The notes under the pieces: generated by a model | What the model saw: only the letters and a program-made list of their open reading frames with translations | What the model was told of the DNA's origin: nothing | The model's database searches: none | DNA from: Flavobacterium tistrianum | Lineage (GTDB): Bacteria > Bacteroidota > Bacteroidia > Flavobacteriales > Flavobacteriaceae | DNA: 64,000 bases | NCBI RefSeq assembly: GCF_003254545.1 | Contig: NZ_QJRH01000073.1 | Location: 310,001-374,000 of the forward strand | Reading direction: 5' to 3' | Shown: piece after piece, positions 44,955 to 54,044 of the stretch | Layout of the letters: each line of letters begins with the position of its first letter | How positions within the stretch are numbered: position 1 is the stretch's first letter | Translations under genes and position numbers: made by a program

Positions 44955-46166
44955 ATGACAGAAAGTACCACTACAAACAGTACTCCCAAATTAAATTCTG
45001 AATCGAATACCAAACTTTTAATTCCTATTGTGATAACGGTTTTGGCAGTTTATACCACAATCGGTATTTCTCTAGGTATACTTCCAAAATTCATAAAACA
45101 AGAATTAGGATTTGGCAATCTTGCCGTTGGTTTAGTTATTGGTTTACAAGCATTGGCAACATTGCTTACACGCGCTTACGCAGGAAAAACGACTGATGTT
45201 CTAGGGTCAAAAATCAGTACAACAAGAGGCATTTTTCTGGTTTTATTGGCTGGCGTTTTATATATGTGCGCTTGCTCTGCAGTTTCAATTCCTTTATTAT
45301 CGTTTTCTTTATTGCTATTGTCCAGAATCGTTCACGGAATAGCCGAAAGTTTTCTGGTAACAGGAATGCTCACTTGGGGAATTGGACTTTTAGGCCAACA
45401 GAATTCTGGTAAAGTAATGACTTGGAACGGAATCGCCATGTATGCGGGAATTGCAATTGGCGCTCCTTTTAGCCTATGGATTGTCCAATTTGGAACTATA
45501 TTGGCTTTTTCTTCAATTATAGTTCTGGCAATTATAAGTTGGACAGCTTCTAAAGGATTGCCAATAGTTCCTGTGCACAAAGGACATTTGAGAACCCCTT
45601 TTTATAAAGTAATCGGAAAAGTGTTTCCGCAAGGAATTGCGCTCGCTTTCTCTTCTATTGCATTTGCGTGTATTGCATCGTTTATCGCTTTGTTATTCAG
45701 TCAGAAAAACTGGGAAGGAGCTTCTCTTGGATTTCTTTTCTTTGGAGGTTCTTATATTCTAACTCGCGTCTTTTTCTCTTCTTATCCTGATCGTTTTGGC
45801 GGATTCAAAGTTGCTATAATTTCTATTTTGATTGAGATTGCAGGTCAGTTATGTATCGGTTTATCTACTAATGGCTGGACAGCCATTTTAGGATGTGCTC
45901 TTACTGGCATTGGGTTTTCGCTTGTTTTTCCGTCTTTAGGTGTTTTGGCCATACAGAAAATATCACCGCAAATGCGAGGAACTGCCTTAGGAGCTTATGC
46001 CGCTTTCTTCGATCTTTCGTTAGGAATTGCAGGACCAACGGCAGGTTTAATTGCGGGATGGTTCAATTATCAGTCTATCTACTTTTTCGGTGCATTCAGC
46101 TGTGTTATTGCCATTGCAAGCCTTCTTCAATCGGAACGAAAAGAAATTCAAGCAATTGTAAACTAA
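44955..46166 (+). CDS. Major facilitator superfamily transporter
   Basis: 403 aa with 12 predicted transmembrane helices. MFS features include the loop after helix 2 (RAYAGKTTDVLGSK, a variant of motif A), the helix 4 region SRIVHGIAESFLVTG, and the second-half repeat SSYPDRFGGFKV. It resembles the arabinose-efflux/YfcJ-like branch. It is co-transcribed with a siderophore-interacting protein 16 bases downstream, so it may export or import a siderophore; the direction is not readable from the sequence. A TGCCTTTG box at 44919-44926 is one mismatch from the -7 consensus. Confidence 0.9.
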   Translation: MTESTTTNSTPKLNSESNTKLLIPIVITVLAVYTTIGISLGILPKFIKQELGFGNLAVGLVIGLQALATLLTRAYAGKTTDVLGSKISTTRGIFLVLLAGVLYMCACSAVSIPLLSFSLLLLSRIVHGIAESFLVTGMLTWGIGLLGQQNSGKVMTWNGIAMYAGIAIGAPFSLWIVQFGTILAFSSIIVLAIISWTASKGLPIVPVHKGHLRTPFYKVIGKVFPQGIALAFSSIAFACIASFIALLFSQKNWEGASLGFLFFGGSYILTRVFFSSYPDRFGGFKVAIISILIEIAGQLCIGLSTNGWTAILGCALTGIGFSLVFPSLGVLAIQKISPQMRGTALGAYAAFFDLSLGIAGPTAGLIAGWFNYQSIYFFGAFSCVIAIASLLQSERKEIQAIVN

Positions 46167-46182
46167 AAACATTAAAGTAATT

Positions 46183-46983
46183 ATGGATAAAGCAATACGA
46201 AATGCGGCGCGTTCTATTTTCGAAGTAAAAGAAAAAACGTTCGTTACGCCACATTACATCAGGATCACTTTTAAAATGTCTGATGAACAAGTAAATATCT
46301 TTCAAAATATGCATTCTGGAAGCAATAACAAAATTTACATTCCTTCAGAAAAAGCAATTTACGGCGCCAATTATGACGAATCGATCTGGAATTCGGATTT
46401 TTTTATCGCGGTGCGAACGTATACCACACGCAGTATTGATCTTATTAATAAAACGCTACAAATCGATTTTGTGGCGCACGGCGATAACGGACCTGCTTCT
46501 AAATGGGCAGAAAATGCAAAATCTGGAGATTTTCTTGGAATTGCAATGAAAGAAAGCCAAAAACCGCTTGTTCCTATGAATAAAAACTATTTTATCGTGG
46601 GAGACAGTACGGCGATTCCGGTTATTTCGGTTATTCTAGAAACTCTGCCTTCAACTACAAATGTTATGCTTTTGATCGAAGTAAGTTCTTATAGGGACGC
46701 ATTTGTTCTGAATACCAAAGCTAATCTTAATGTAAAATGGATCTATAATCCTTCACCATTAAATGGAAGTAAACTAGCTGAAGAATGTATCGCTTTATTA
46801 GCTGAAGAAAAACAGCATTACGTATTCGCTGCAGCAGAATTTGAGACAATTCGGAAAATAAAAAAACACCTAAAAGAAGATCTTCAATTAGAACGTGATC
46901 ATTTTCAAGCCGTTTCATATTGGAAGCGTGGAAGTTCTGAAGAAGAATCAAATCAAGAAAGACAGAAACAACGAATGGAATAA
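46183..46983 (+). CDS. Siderophore-interacting protein (flavin reductase-like ferric reductase)
   Basis: 266 aa cytoplasmic protein of the SIP/ViuB family. The N-terminal FAD-binding domain contains the flavin motif RTYTTRSID followed by DFVAHGDNGPASKWAENAKSGD, the family signature. The C-terminal half provides an NAD(P)H-binding-like region (YFIVGDSTAIPVISVILETLP). It reduces ferric siderophore complexes to release iron. It ends with a strong terminator, so AraC-MFS-SIP is a complete transcription unit. Confidence 0.92.
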   Translation: MDKAIRNAARSIFEVKEKTFVTPHYIRITFKMSDEQVNIFQNMHSGSNNKIYIPSEKAIYGANYDESIWNSDFFIAVRTYTTRSIDLINKTLQIDFVAHGDNGPASKWAENAKSGDFLGIAMKESQKPLVPMNKNYFIVGDSTAIPVISVILETLPSTTNVMLLIEVSSYRDAFVLNTKANLNVKWIYNPSPLNGSKLAEECIALLAEEKQHYVFAAAEFETIRKIKKHLKEDLQLERDHFQAVSYWKRGSSEEESNQERQKQRME

Positions 46984-46986
46984 TGC

Positions 46987-47023
46987 AAAAAGCCCTATAT
47001 CTTAGTTGATATAGGGCTTTTTT
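46987..47023. terminator. Terminator between SIP and susD genes
   Basis: A perfect stem (AAAAAGCCCTATATC-type arm) with a short loop, flanked by A and T runs. It serves the SIP gene and the convergent SusD gene. Confidence 0.9.
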
Positions 47024-47046
47024 GACTCAAAAAAATAATAGATTTA

Positions 47047-48471
47047 TTATTTCACATCAAACCACAATTTGGTTGTCAATAAATCTTTTCCTTGATTGGC
47101 AACAGCAGCTTGATAACTAGCTCCGTTAAGAGATTGTTCTGTTCCAGGATAGAAAAGACGAGAAGGAATTTTTCCGTCTAAAACAGTTGCTGGACCAGCT
47201 TTTAATACTGGATAATCCAATCTTCTCCATTCTGTAAAAGCATCAAGACCTTGCCCGAAGAACGCAATCCATTTTTGTGTACCGATTGATTTAGCATAGT
47301 TTGAAGCATCATATTTTACACTTGCCTGATTCAGATAAGTTGAAATTGTTGTTGGGTTTGTAACTCCAAACTGATTCAAAGAAGCCGTAATGGCATTATT
47401 ATAATACTGTTCTGCATCACCAGAAATATAACCACGAGCCGCAGCTTCTGCCAAATTAAATAACGTTTCAGAGTATGAAGCAATTACAGCAGGCGAAGCT
47501 GATGTAAGGAAATAAGTTCCCGGTTTTGATGTTTTAGCAAAACCCTGACTGTTTGCATCACTGTTAGACAATCCGTTAGCTCCACCAACATATTTTACTA
47601 CAGTTTTATCTGATGGCAATTGCGCAAAAATTGGCAAACGCGGATCTGATAATGCATATAATTGATCCACCATAGTTTTTGAAATACGGAAATCATCTCT
47701 CGTTTCAAACCAAGCTGATGCTGGATTTTGCTGTGGCGAACTTGTATAAGTGAACTTAAATGTCTCACTTTCACTGCTGATTACTCCTGCAGCATCGCTT
47801 GTTGCGTCAATCGCAGCTTGTTTTGCTAATGCAGGTTCTCTGTCTGAGATTCTCAATGCAATACGTAAACGAAGCGAATTCACAAATTTTTTCCATTTTG
47901 CTATATCACCTTTATAAACCAAATCTCCAGTAATAGAACCATTTGCAGCATTCAATAAAGATTGAGCTTGTTTCAAATCTTCAAGCAAACCTGTATAAAC
48001 TTCTTTTTGCGTATTGTATGCTGGCGTTACTTTTTGCCCCGCTTCTTTGTACGGAATGCTTCCGTAAGCATCTGTCAGCAATAAAAATGTCCAAGAACGT
48101 AACGTTAATGCTATTCCTTTATAATTAGAATTAGCCTGTGCGTCCGAAAATTTCAAAATTGTATTCAAATCTGTAATCAGAGTTGCATATCCTGTATTCC
48201 ACAATGAAGTAAACGAAGTGTTTGAAACATCGTATCTGTCTGGTTCTGTATATTGGATTTTTGCCCAATGCTGTGCAAATAGCAAAGTCGAGTTAAAGTT
48301 ATTTGCATCCCCCCAATACAAATCTGCTCCTTGTTTTAAAGTTCCTGTCAGCAAATATGGCGCAAGCGGAGTTTCAGTTGCATTTGGGTTTTTATTTATA
48401 TCGTCTAAAGTATCACTGCAAGAGCTCAGTGCCAATGCAAACAGTATTGTATATGATAGTTTTTTTAGCAT
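47047..48471 (-). CDS. SusD/RagB-like nutrient-binding lipoprotein
   Basis: 474 aa with lipobox ALSSC (Cys18) and the SusD-like_2 pattern: NPNATETPLAPYLLTGTLKQ, LTLRSWTFLLLTDAYGSIPYKEAG, and the TPR-like helices that follow. It forms the surface lid over its SusC barrel and captures the ligand. It lies 12 bases downstream of the SusC gene. The ligand class is not indicated, as no glycoside hydrolase, peptidase or sulfatase is in the same operon. Confidence 0.94.
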   Translation of the reverse strand: MLKKLSYTILFALALSSCSDTLDDINKNPNATETPLAPYLLTGTLKQGADLYWGDANNFNSTLLFAQHWAKIQYTEPDRYDVSNTSFTSLWNTGYATLITDLNTILKFSDAQANSNYKGIALTLRSWTFLLLTDAYGSIPYKEAGQKVTPAYNTQKEVYTGLLEDLKQAQSLLNAANGSITGDLVYKGDIAKWKKFVNSLRLRIALRISDREPALAKQAAIDATSDAAGVISSESETFKFTYTSSPQQNPASAWFETRDDFRISKTMVDQLYALSDPRLPIFAQLPSDKTVVKYVGGANGLSNSDANSQGFAKTSKPGTYFLTSASPAVIASYSETLFNLAEAAARGYISGDAEQYYNNAITASLNQFGVTNPTTISTYLNQASVKYDASNYAKSIGTQKWIAFFGQGLDAFTEWRRLDYPVLKAGPATVLDGKIPSRLFYPGTEQSLNGASYQAAVANQGKDLLTTKLWFDVK

Positions 48472-48483
48472 GATTCCGAGTTT

Positions 48484-51400
48484 TTAAAATTTAACATTAA
48501 GGTTAAGACTGAAGTTTCTAGTTGTTGGCAACGCTAAACTTTCCAATCCTTGCGCATTTCCAGTATTGAAAGCCGTTTCAGGGTCAATATTTGGCGCATC
48601 TTTGTAGATAAAGAATAAGTTGCGTCCAGCAACAGTAATGCTTGCTCCTTCTAGTCCTAACTTTTTAACCAATTTTTTATCAACATTATAAGTTAGTTTT
48701 ATCTCTCTCATTTTTACAAAAGTTGAGCTGTAGATATAAGCCTCGCTAATATTGTATGATGCTTTATAATATTCTTGTGCACTAATTACTTTATTGTTTG
48801 GCGTTCCGTCTGCAAATACACCTCCGAAAATCATTCCGTCATCATAAACCGTTACACCACTTGGAGCAGCTCCACCGCTTACCAAAGTTTTTGGGTTAGC
48901 CGTATTGTTTCCTGGATAATAGTAGCTCAAACCACCGTTTTCAGCACCACGTCCCGGAAGAGTCTGTGCTAAAACTCCTGTGTAATTTCCTGTTCTATTA
49001 GTTCCAGAGAAAAGTTCTCCGCCAACGCTAGCATCAACAAGGAACGAAAGCTCAAGATTTTTATAAGTCAAAGTATTTGTAAGACCTGCCAAATAATCTG
49101 GCGTATAATGTCCTAAAACTCTTTTTGTCGGATCTGCTTTTGGAAGACCGTTTGCTCCTACCACAATATTTCCGCTTGCATCGCGCTCATACGCTGTTCC
49201 GTAAAGTGCTCCGTAAGCTTGTCCTACAGATGCTAATACATCTACACCTCCAGAAGAACCAATTGTATAGTTTTTAATATCTCCAGCGTAATCTAGAATT
49301 TCTACTTTACTCTTATTTTTTGAATAATTTACAGCCACATTCCATTTGAAGTTTTCAGTTTGAACTGGATTTCCGTCCAATTGCACCTCAATACCTTGGT
49401 TGTTGATTTTCCCCGCATTGATTAACTGCGAATTATAACCGCTTGCCGCTGTAGTTTTGATTTCCAAAATTTGATCGAAACTATTTGTATTATAGTAGGC
49501 CACATCAAAATGAAGTCTATTTTTCCAGAAAGAAGCTTCAAGACCTACCTCTGTAGAACGAGTTGTTTCTGGTTTTAGGTTTTCATTCAATTTCTTTTGA
49601 GAAGAAGTCTGAATTGGGTTTCCGTCAAAAGCAGTTTGGAAATTATAAACCGTAGCCAATTGGTACGGATCTGCATCATTACCTACTTCAGACCATCCAC
49701 CTCGAACTTTTAAGAAATCAAGTGTACTGCTCTTGATGTTTAATGCATCTGTTAAGACTACACTTCCGTTAAATGATGGATAGAAATAAGAACGGTTGCT
49801 GCTTGGCAATGTAGAAGACCAGTCATTACGCGCTGTAACGTTTAAGAAAGCATAGTTTCTAAATCCTATCTGAGCAGATGCATATAAACTGTAAACTCTT
49901 AATCTTGACAATGAGTTAGACGAAGTCAACGGATCTCTTGAGTTGGTTAAAGTATACAAATCTGGAACCGCTAAACGTGGCGCTTTCTGATAGTTATTAG
50001 CATCACTGTGATTACGAATATTGAAACCCGCCAGTGCATCTAAACTGATGTCATCATTAAGCTGTTTTGTATATTGAAATATACCTTCAGTATTTTGCTC
50101 ATTTACAGTGTAAGCATCTTCTGCATACGATCCGAAAGGAGTTCCGTTTGTACCATACTTAATAGTATATTTTCTGCGGTCGTTATAATAGTCAACTCCT
50201 GTGCGGAATCTGAAGTTAAGTCCCTCAGCCAATTTCGCATCTAAGTGAACATCTCCAATTATACGGTTACGCTGTTGGCTTGTTGTATTGTAATACGCAT
50301 TCCAATATGGGTTGCTGTAGTAACTGTTGTTCCAGTTAGTTGTCCAATCTTTATCAAGCTGATTGATGTCAACCTGACGTCCGAACCAAAGAAACTGAAG
50401 CATTACCCCTGCCGCACGCCCACCAGACGGACCTCCTGGCAATTGTGGAGCATTGGTTACAATATAATTAGCATTAACACCAACTTTCACATTTTCAGAA
50501 ATCTGATAATTAGTATTAACCGTAAAGTTGGTTTTGTTTATTTCACTGTTAGGCACAGTTCCAAGCTGTTTCTGATTGTTTACACCTAAACGGAAATCTG
50601 ATTTTTCGTTAGATTTTGCGATAGAAACGCTATTGTCATACGTAAGTCCAGTGTTGAAGAAATCTTTCACATTGTTTGGATGTGCTACAAAAGGCACAGC
50701 TTCTCCTTTAGAATAAAATTGCGGAATAAGACGCCCGTCCAATCTTGGTCCCCAGCTTTCGTCAACTCCATCATTAACTCCTCCTCCTTTTCCGTCTACG
50801 TAACTGAATCTTCCATTAGAACCTTGTCCGAAACTATTCTGGAAAGAAGGTAAAGTAGCCACTTGAGAAACAGTTATACCAGTATTAAAAGTAACCCCAT
50901 ATCCTGATTTTTGTCCTTTCCCAGATTTTGTAGTAATAAGCACTACACCATGCGCAGCACGCGATCCGTAAAGCGCGGCAGCATTTGGCCCTTTCAAAAC
51001 GGTTAAAGTTTCAATGTCCTGCGGATTTAAATCGGCAATTGCATTTCTGAAATCACGTGTAGCTCCTCCATAGTTCAATTGTGAGTTATCTACAGGAACT
51101 CCGTCTACCACAAAAAGCGGCTGGTTGTTTCCTGCAATAGAAGTTTCTCCACGAATAATAATACGCGAAGATCCCATATCTCCTTGTGAATTGGTAATAC
51201 GAACACCCGCCAGTTTACCTGAAAGGCCATTCAAAAAGTTGGTTTCTTTTGTAGTCGCCAATTCTTTTCCTTTCAATGCTTGAGTCGTATATCCTAGAGA
51301 TTTCTTTTCTTTAGAAATTCCAAGTGCCGTAACCACTACTTCAGATAATGCATTTTGTTCTTCTGTAAGACTAATAGTTATAGCGTTTTTATTTACGACA

Positions 51401-51675
51401 ACTTCTTCTTTCTTATATCCTAAATAACTAATTAAAAGTGTGTAAGGGAATTTTTGTCCTGTTTGGAAGAAAAATTTTCCATCTGTATCTGTGATAACAC
51501 CATGTGTAGTTCCTTTAATAGTTACCGAAGCCCCAATAATTGGCTCTTTTGTAACAGCATCGACTACGGTTCCTTCCAGTTTAGATTGAATTAAAGGCTT
51601 AGTATCTTGAGCTTTAACTCCTATGGAAATCAATAAAATACATAGCCAAGCATATCTTTTTAATTTTATTTTCAT
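48484..51675 (-). CDS. SusC/RagA-family TonB-linked outer-membrane transporter
   Basis: 1063 aa. A signal peptide (about 1-22), a carboxypeptidase-regulatory-like domain (about 30-105, LEGTVVDAVTKEPIIGASVTIKGT), a plug domain (about 110-235) with PLFVVDGVPVDN and LKGPNAAALYGSRAAHGVVLITTK, then a 22-strand barrel ending with NLNVKF. It imports the ligand captured by the adjacent SusD with TonB energy. Expression probably starts about 370 bases upstream, giving a long leader. No anti-sigma or hybrid sensor gene accompanies it. Confidence 0.96.
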   Translation of the reverse strand: MKIKLKRYAWLCILLISIGVKAQDTKPLIQSKLEGTVVDAVTKEPIIGASVTIKGTTHGVITDTDGKFFFQTGQKFPYTLLISYLGYKKEEVVVNKNAITISLTEEQNALSEVVVTALGISKEKKSLGYTTQALKGKELATTKETNFLNGLSGKLAGVRITNSQGDMGSSRIIIRGETSIAGNNQPLFVVDGVPVDNSQLNYGGATRDFRNAIADLNPQDIETLTVLKGPNAAALYGSRAAHGVVLITTKSGKGQKSGYGVTFNTGITVSQVATLPSFQNSFGQGSNGRFSYVDGKGGGVNDGVDESWGPRLDGRLIPQFYSKGEAVPFVAHPNNVKDFFNTGLTYDNSVSIAKSNEKSDFRLGVNNQKQLGTVPNSEINKTNFTVNTNYQISENVKVGVNANYIVTNAPQLPGGPSGGRAAGVMLQFLWFGRQVDINQLDKDWTTNWNNSYYSNPYWNAYYNTTSQQRNRIIGDVHLDAKLAEGLNFRFRTGVDYYNDRRKYTIKYGTNGTPFGSYAEDAYTVNEQNTEGIFQYTKQLNDDISLDALAGFNIRNHSDANNYQKAPRLAVPDLYTLTNSRDPLTSSNSLSRLRVYSLYASAQIGFRNYAFLNVTARNDWSSTLPSSNRSYFYPSFNGSVVLTDALNIKSSTLDFLKVRGGWSEVGNDADPYQLATVYNFQTAFDGNPIQTSSQKKLNENLKPETTRSTEVGLEASFWKNRLHFDVAYYNTNSFDQILEIKTTAASGYNSQLINAGKINNQGIEVQLDGNPVQTENFKWNVAVNYSKNKSKVEILDYAGDIKNYTIGSSGGVDVLASVGQAYGALYGTAYERDASGNIVVGANGLPKADPTKRVLGHYTPDYLAGLTNTLTYKNLELSFLVDASVGGELFSGTNRTGNYTGVLAQTLPGRGAENGGLSYYYPGNNTANPKTLVSGGAAPSGVTVYDDGMIFGGVFADGTPNNKVISAQEYYKASYNISEAYIYSSTFVKMREIKLTYNVDKKLVKKLGLEGASITVAGRNLFFIYKDAPNIDPETAFNTGNAQGLESLALPTTRNFSLNLNVKF

Positions 51676-51768
51676 TACTTTGTTTTAGTTTAATAAATAA
51701 GGCGAGCCTGGAACAGTTTTATACTATTCTTGCTTTCCTTTTAGAGATGACAATTTCTTTAAACTCAG

Positions 51769-51794
51769 ACCATTTCTGCTGCAACAGAAATGGT
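51769..51794. other. Hairpin in the SusC leader
   Basis: Ten-base perfect arms (ACCATTTCTG and its complement) around six bases, in the predicted leader of the SusC transcript. On the plus strand it is followed by a T-rich tract and could terminate antisense transcription. In the SusC direction it is a candidate regulatory RNA structure. I do not recognise a known riboswitch class. Confidence 0.45.
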
Positions 51795-52053
51795 TTTTCT
51801 TTTTTATCTGCAGCACATTCGTTTTTTCATTTTTACTTTTTTTTAGATTATTATTTTATTTGGCCTATACAATTTTTACCCTTTTTCAGGATAGTGTTAT
51901 TAAAAATTTACAAATGAATTTAAAAAGAGGAATTTTAACCGTAGTGATGCATAAGGTGCAAATGTCTTATGCTTTATATTTCTGAAAATGAAATGGTAAG
52001 GTTTTAATCTCTGTATTTCTAACTAATTTTTAAACTCTACTAATTTGATAGAA

Positions 52054-52084
52054 CAAAAGTATGTTAAAAATTTTAGTTCCCAAA
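52054..52084 (-). promoter_or_regulatory. Promoter of the SusC/SusD operon
   Basis: On the minus strand, TTTG (52084-52081) and TACTTTTG (52061-52054) are separated by 19 bases, matching both the -33 and -7 elements of Bacteroidota promoters at the expected spacing. It is the best promoter match in the window. It lies about 380 bases from the SusC ATG. Confidence 0.6.
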
Positions 52085-52334
52085 TTTTAATTAAACTTTT
52101 TGCAAAAAAAATGTTAATCCGCATAAACAAAGAACCTTAAACAACTAAAAACAAAACAGTTATAAAAAATGTAGTTTTTTGCGGTTTTATAAGAATTGTA
52201 CTAAAAGCCCACTATTTTCAAAGGATAGTTCAATCAGATAGGCTACTTTAATATGCATAAATCTGATCAAATCTGCGAGAGTTATTTTAATAGAATTGAT
52301 GGCCGAAGAAAAAATAGCGAAGTTTTATTTATTG

Positions 52335-52508
52335 CTCCTAGTTTCAACTAGGGGATTTTTTTAGAAATTGTCAATTGATGGCTTTAGCCAAAATTGCTGG
52401 TTTCTTTGTGTCTTTTTTATTGAAACCAGTGGTTATCTTCTAAACTTTGAGAAGTTTGGCTAAAGCCATTTCAAGCTAATTTTATCTACCTCCATCTAAA
52501 GATGGAGG
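52335..52508. repeat. Nested hairpin repeats (REPIN-like)
   Basis: A CCTAGTT-N2-AACTAGG hairpin (52337-52352). Then a perfect 15-base inverted repeat starting ATGGCTTTAGCC (52378-52392 and 52455-52469) that encloses a smaller CTGGTTTC/GAAACCAG repeat. Then a CCTCCATCT-N2-AGATGGAGG hairpin (52489-52508) followed by GGCAATT. The last is a covarying version of the CCTCCAGCT hairpin at 28.3 kb. Confidence 0.75.
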
Positions 52509-52528
52509 CAATTTAATTTTTTATAAAA

Positions 52529-52566
52529 AAAAAGCTCCAAGATCATAAGACCTTGGAGCTTCTATT
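52529..52566 (-). terminator. Terminator of the 52581 gene
   Basis: An AGCTCCAAG stem with its complement, followed on the minus strand by a long T run, just after the stop codon at 52581. Confidence 0.85.
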
Positions 52567-52580
52567 TTAGTATTGGAATA

Positions 52581-53024
52581 TTACAATTCGTTAAACTCGT
52601 GTAATGATTTCAATGTAGTTTCATAAAATAAAATTGCTGCGATAAGATTTCCTTTATCAGAATACGGCATCATTTTTCTTTGGAAATCTACTGTAGTATC
52701 TAAGAAAACAGTTGTTCCTTCTGCCTGTCCATCTAATATTTTTTTGTTTTCACTAGTGTCTGGAATACCTAAATCAGCCATTGTTACACCAGGTTTAGTA
52801 ACCAAAGCAATGTAAGGAAGTGTTTTTACTAGAACTTTAATACGTTCAATGTACAATTCTAAAAGTTCTCCTTTTTGCATACCGCTTAATTCTTTTTGGT
52901 CATGGTATTTACGGATTAAGGCTGTTGTACTAATGATACTTCTTGGTGCATTTTTTGCCTGTGCAGAAACGGCAGCAGTTGTCAAGAAGAAAAGGACACA
53001 TAATAAAATAATCTTGCTCTTCAT
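52581..53024 (-). CDS. Hypothetical secreted protein
   Basis: 147 aa with a clear Sec signal peptide (MKSKIILLCVLFFLTTAAVSAQA, cleaved near residue 22). The mature part is predicted mostly alpha-helical, with no cysteines, and contains LSGMQKGELLELYIERIKVLVKTLPYIAL. I do not recognise the family. It is periplasmic or secreted, and monocistronic, with its own terminator. Confidence 0.75.
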   Translation of the reverse strand: MKSKIILLCVLFFLTTAAVSAQAKNAPRSIISTTALIRKYHDQKELSGMQKGELLELYIERIKVLVKTLPYIALVTKPGVTMADLGIPDTSENKKILDGQAEGTTVFLDTTVDFQRKMMPYSDKGNLIAAILFYETTLKSLHEFNEL

Positions 53025-53207
53025 TTTCTTAATAGATTTGGTTCTTGAATAAAAACAAAAATATATAAATTATGTTAAAATGCAACTTTTATAAATTCTT
53101 TTTCACAATAAAATTATAATTGTTACGTTGCGATAAGGAAAAGATTACAGCAAAAACTGAATTTTTGGCTATTTCAGCACATTTTTCCAAAAGTTAATTT
53201 TACTGTT

Positions 53208-53843
53208 TTACGACTTAATTATTCTGAAACGGCTCGGATATTTAATCCATAAGCTCTTTTTGTTTCCATAATAATCCATAAATTCTCCGCAAACAAAAAC
53301 AGCATGCACTTTTGACCAAGCCACAACACCGCAATAATCTGTTCCAGATTCTTTTTTAAGCTTTTGAATCTGTTTGCCTAATGCAAATCCGAGATATTTG
53401 TAAATAGTTGGAGTATAAACTGTACCATCTTCTAAATCTTCCAAGGCTTTATCAAAGGTAGATTCTCTATCAATAATTTGTTTGTATTTTGCCATTACCG
53501 CATAAGTCAATTCTGCATAATCGGTAATTTTCTCGCTGTCGCAATTGTCTTTAATATAAACAAAACCTGCTGATTGTTTTGCCTTATTTATTTCAGTACT
53601 GTTCAGATTGAATGAGGCATTGTTCTTTAAAGTAATTTTATATAAATCGTCGTTTAGCTTTTCGCTCACAAAAAGATTATCTAATCCGTAGACATTTAAA
53701 GAAGCTTTAATAAAAGCTATAGATGAACAATTGGTGCGTTCACCTTGTTTAAAACTTTCGAATATTTTATCAGAACTCAACTGAGCGAATGCATTTGAAC
53801 AGACAAACATTAAAAGTAAAAAAACTGAAGTAACCGATTTCAT
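53208..53843 (-). CDS. Hypothetical secreted protein, possibly papain-like
   Basis: 211 aa with a signal peptide (cleavage after AFAQ, about residue 21). The order Cys (RTNCSSIAFIKASL, near residue 39), then His (WSKVHAVFVCGEFMDYYG, near residue 183) followed by an Asp/Asn-rich loop, resembles the Cys-His-Asp arrangement of papain/calpain-like peptidases, including the helix after the cysteine. Overall similarity cannot be confirmed by eye. Four cysteines are in the mature chain. Monocistronic. Confidence 0.7.
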   Translation of the reverse strand: MKSVTSVFLLLMFVCSNAFAQLSSDKIFESFKQGERTNCSSIAFIKASLNVYGLDNLFVSEKLNDDLYKITLKNNASFNLNSTEINKAKQSAGFVYIKDNCDSEKITDYAELTYAVMAKYKQIIDRESTFDKALEDLEDGTVYTPTIYKYLGFALGKQIQKLKKESGTDYCGVVAWSKVHAVFVCGEFMDYYGNKKSLWIKYPSRFRIIKS

Positions 53844-54005
53844 GCCTTGTATTATATATTGTTTCTCAATTATTATTTGAGAGATTCTAATAGATTTTTA
53901 CAAATCTATAAAAATCATGTCATATTTTTTACTTCTTAACCTTTATCTCTTGAAAAAAGTGATTATAAAAATATAAAATGGATTTTTCTACGAAGAAATA
54001 AGCAC

Positions 54006-54041
54006 AAAAAAAACACCTCAAATAAAACTTGAGGCGTTTTT
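54006..54041 (-). terminator. Terminator of the small hydrophilic protein gene
   Basis: An AAAACACCTCAA arm pairs with TTGAGGCGTTTT around 7 bases (one internal mismatch), with T-rich flanks, just after the stop at 54045. Confidence 0.8.
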
Positions 54042-54044
54042 ACA

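Larger units (their letters stand above)
51676..52580. other. 905-base gene-free region: SusC leader, promoter and repeats
   Basis: From the SusC start leftwards in transcription terms: a leader of about 370 bases with two inverted repeats, a strong promoter (52054-52084), then hairpin repeats (52335-52508), then the terminator of the 52581 gene. No ORF of coding quality. Confidence 0.65.

Noticed and set aside
46183..51675. One operon joining the siderophore-interacting protein with SusC/SusD
   Set aside because: They are convergent and separated by a strong terminator at 46987-47023.
51676..52050. Cobalamin or SAM riboswitch in the SusC leader
   Set aside because: I could not find the conserved core sequences of these classes; only generic inverted repeats are visible.
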